The notes under the pieces are model-generated. The model was not told the origin of the DNA and ran no database searches. It saw nothing but the letters and a program-made list of their open reading frames with translations. The translations under genes were made by a program, and so were the position numbers. From JALZAQ01 sp038253885 (lineage in GTDB: Bacteria; Gemmatimonadota; Gemmatimonadetes; Gemmatimonadales; Gemmatimonadaceae): a DNA stretch of 64,000 nt. The stretch lies in NCBI GenBank assembly GCA_038253885.1, contig JBBSGP010000001.1, positions 62,001-126,000 on the forward strand. The letters run 5' to 3'. This document shows, piece after piece, positions 63,208 to 64,000 of this stretch. How positions within the stretch are numbered: position 1 is the first letter of the stretch; each line of letters starts with the position of its first letter.

Positions 63208-63690
63208 ATGTTACGCGTCATGACGACGCCGTCGGCCTCTCCCTCGCCGCTCCCGCCCTCGATCGCGCGCGTCCTCTCCTACTTCGAGAAGCTCTCGCGC
63301 GAGGAGAAGATCCAGTCGCTCCTGTCGTTCGCGAAGAAGCTCGAGCCACTTCCGGAGCATCTGCGTGCTCTGGATCGGACGCCGTTCACGGTACCCGAAT
63401 GCCAGACCCGGGTGGATCTGTTCCCCGAGGTGCACGATGGCCGCATGCACTTCTATGCCGACCTCAACGTGCGCGAGTCGCCGACCATCGCCGCCTTCCT
63501 CGCGATCCTCTTCTCGGCGGTCAACGACCAGCCGCCTGAGACTATCCTCTCCATCCCGACGGATTTCGTCGCACGCGTGATGGGGAGCTTGGGGCTGGCG
63601 ACCCGGGAGATCGGCCTCGACGCCATGGTCACCCGTCTCAAGCGGCGCGCCGCCGACGCTCGGGCGGCGCAGGCCGCTCGCATGTCCTAA
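63208..63690 (+). CDS. SufE-family sulfur acceptor protein
   Basis: The 160-residue protein (ATG 63208, or ATG 63220) shows the SufE/CsdE fold. A helical opening, LSYFEKLSREEKIQSLLSFAKKL, is followed by the acceptor Cys65 in VPECQTRVD and later AAFLAILFSAVN and VMGSLGLATREIGLDAMV. It takes persulfide sulfur from a cysteine desulfurase for Fe-S assembly. SufS is not within the window. A CDGSH Fe-S protein gene follows after 58 bases. Confidence 0.9.
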   Translation: MLRVMTTPSASPSPLPPSIARVLSYFEKLSREEKIQSLLSFAKKLEPLPEHLRALDRTPFTVPECQTRVDLFPEVHDGRMHFYADLNVRESPTIAAFLAILFSAVNDQPPETILSIPTDFVARVMGSLGLATREIGLDAMVTRLKRRAADARAAQAARMS

Positions 63691-63748
63691 CTCCGCGCCA
63701 GGACCTTTCCGATCTCGTCTCTCACAACCTCCAAGAGTCCGATCTCCG

Positions 63749-63976
63749 ATGCCCGATGTCACGATACAGCTTCGCAAGGATGGCCCCTATCGCGTTGAGG
63801 GAGAGGTGATCCTTCTCGACCACGATGGCACTCCCATCCCGCTCCCTGGCCCCAAGTTCTCGCTCTGCCGCTGCGGCGCCTCGTCGAAGAAGCCATTCTG
63901 TGACGGGACGCACAGCAAGATCGGCTTCAAGGGCGCCGAAGAGGCGCGACGGGAGTTTGACGCCGGTCAGGGCTGA
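63749..63976 (+). CDS. CDGSH iron-sulfur domain protein
   Basis: The 75-residue protein carries a full CDGSH [2Fe-2S] motif, SLCRCGASSKKPFCDGTH, with ligands Cys40, Cys42, Cys51 and His55, and the usual KIGFKG after it. It is soluble, with no membrane anchor. Such small MitoNEET-like proteins bind a labile cluster; the exact role is not known. It lies just after a SufE gene, in keeping with Fe-S metabolism. Confidence 0.93.
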   Translation: MPDVTIQLRKDGPYRVEGEVILLDHDGTPIPLPGPKFSLCRCGASSKKPFCDGTHSKIGFKGAEEARREFDAGQG

Positions 63977-64000
63977 GCTCGGCGCCGCTCCCGCGAGCGA

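Noticed and set aside
1..64000. CRISPR arrays, tRNA, rRNA, IS elements or attachment sites
   Set aside because: No regularly spaced repeats, no cloverleaf-like sequence, no transposase or integrase motif was seen on reading both strands; a covariance-model scan was not possible.

Overview
The window comes from a high-GC bacterial chromosome. The gene content (an ADOP-type FtsX/MacB permease, a Ser/Thr kinase fused to a long TPR tail, paired DUF2911 lipoproteins, an S9 peptidase, a DUF6526/PilZ pair, and many GTG starts with 4-base stop/start overlaps) best fits Gemmatimonadota. This is inferred from gene families; there is no rRNA in the window to confirm it.

Layout. 1-1839 (minus): a membrane PHP-domain protein coupled to a GT39-type glycosyltransferase cut by the window edge. 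1926-8960 (plus): a YyaL-type DUF255 protein, a receptor-like Ser/Thr kinase, and two paralogous secreted Cys-rich proteins sharing a C-terminal TCQAGCC motif. The second paralog is split by a one-base frame change. 8994-12835 (minus): a sensor histidine kinase, then cydB and cydA for a bd-type quinol oxidase. 12951-21383 (plus): a compact run coding a BMP-type nucleoside ABC importer (binding protein, double ATPase, two permeases), an MFS exporter, a GT2 glycosyltransferase and two SAM methyltransferases. 21406-24788 (minus): gamma-glutamyltransferase and NDH-2. 24922-26919 (plus): a GT39-like membrane glycosyltransferase.

26939-27779 (minus): DUF6526 and PilZ proteins. 27943-31459 (plus): an exported S9 peptidase and an exported MsrA. 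31449-36989: YdeI/OmdA, DUF1697 and TonB-C-like proteins, an ADOP permease broken by one missing G, a small protein and a MEDS sensor-domain protein. 37026-43352 (minus): a four-gene, 4-base-overlapping operon of a large exported LmbE-type deacetylase and an Fbp-like binding protein, ATPase and permease. 43407-46193 (minus): sucA. 46503-46892 (plus): a lone type IV pilin behind a sigma-54-like promoter and ahead of a strong terminator.

46997-51374 (minus): an envelope cluster with a 5'-nucleotidase-like lipoprotein, a TsdA-like diheme cytochrome, a probable barrel protein, a CxxxxCH cytochrome-like protein and a lipoprotein. 51479-52525 (plus): a VTT/DedA-like membrane protein and the fluoride channel CrcB. 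52556-55280 (minus): an Ada-type alkylation repair gene, AlkA-type glycosylase and THUMP RNA methyltransferase. 55472-58572 (plus): two DUF2911 lipoproteins and a DUF502 protein. 58573-63976: a cupin, a nucleotidyltransferase-like protein, an apparently lower-GC restriction-modification-like pair, OsmC, SufE and a CDGSH protein.

I found no tRNA, rRNA, CRISPR array or insertion sequence. The best leads are the TCQAGCC secreted family, the restriction-modification-like pair, the cytochrome/nucleotidase envelope cluster, and the sigma-54-like pilin promoter.
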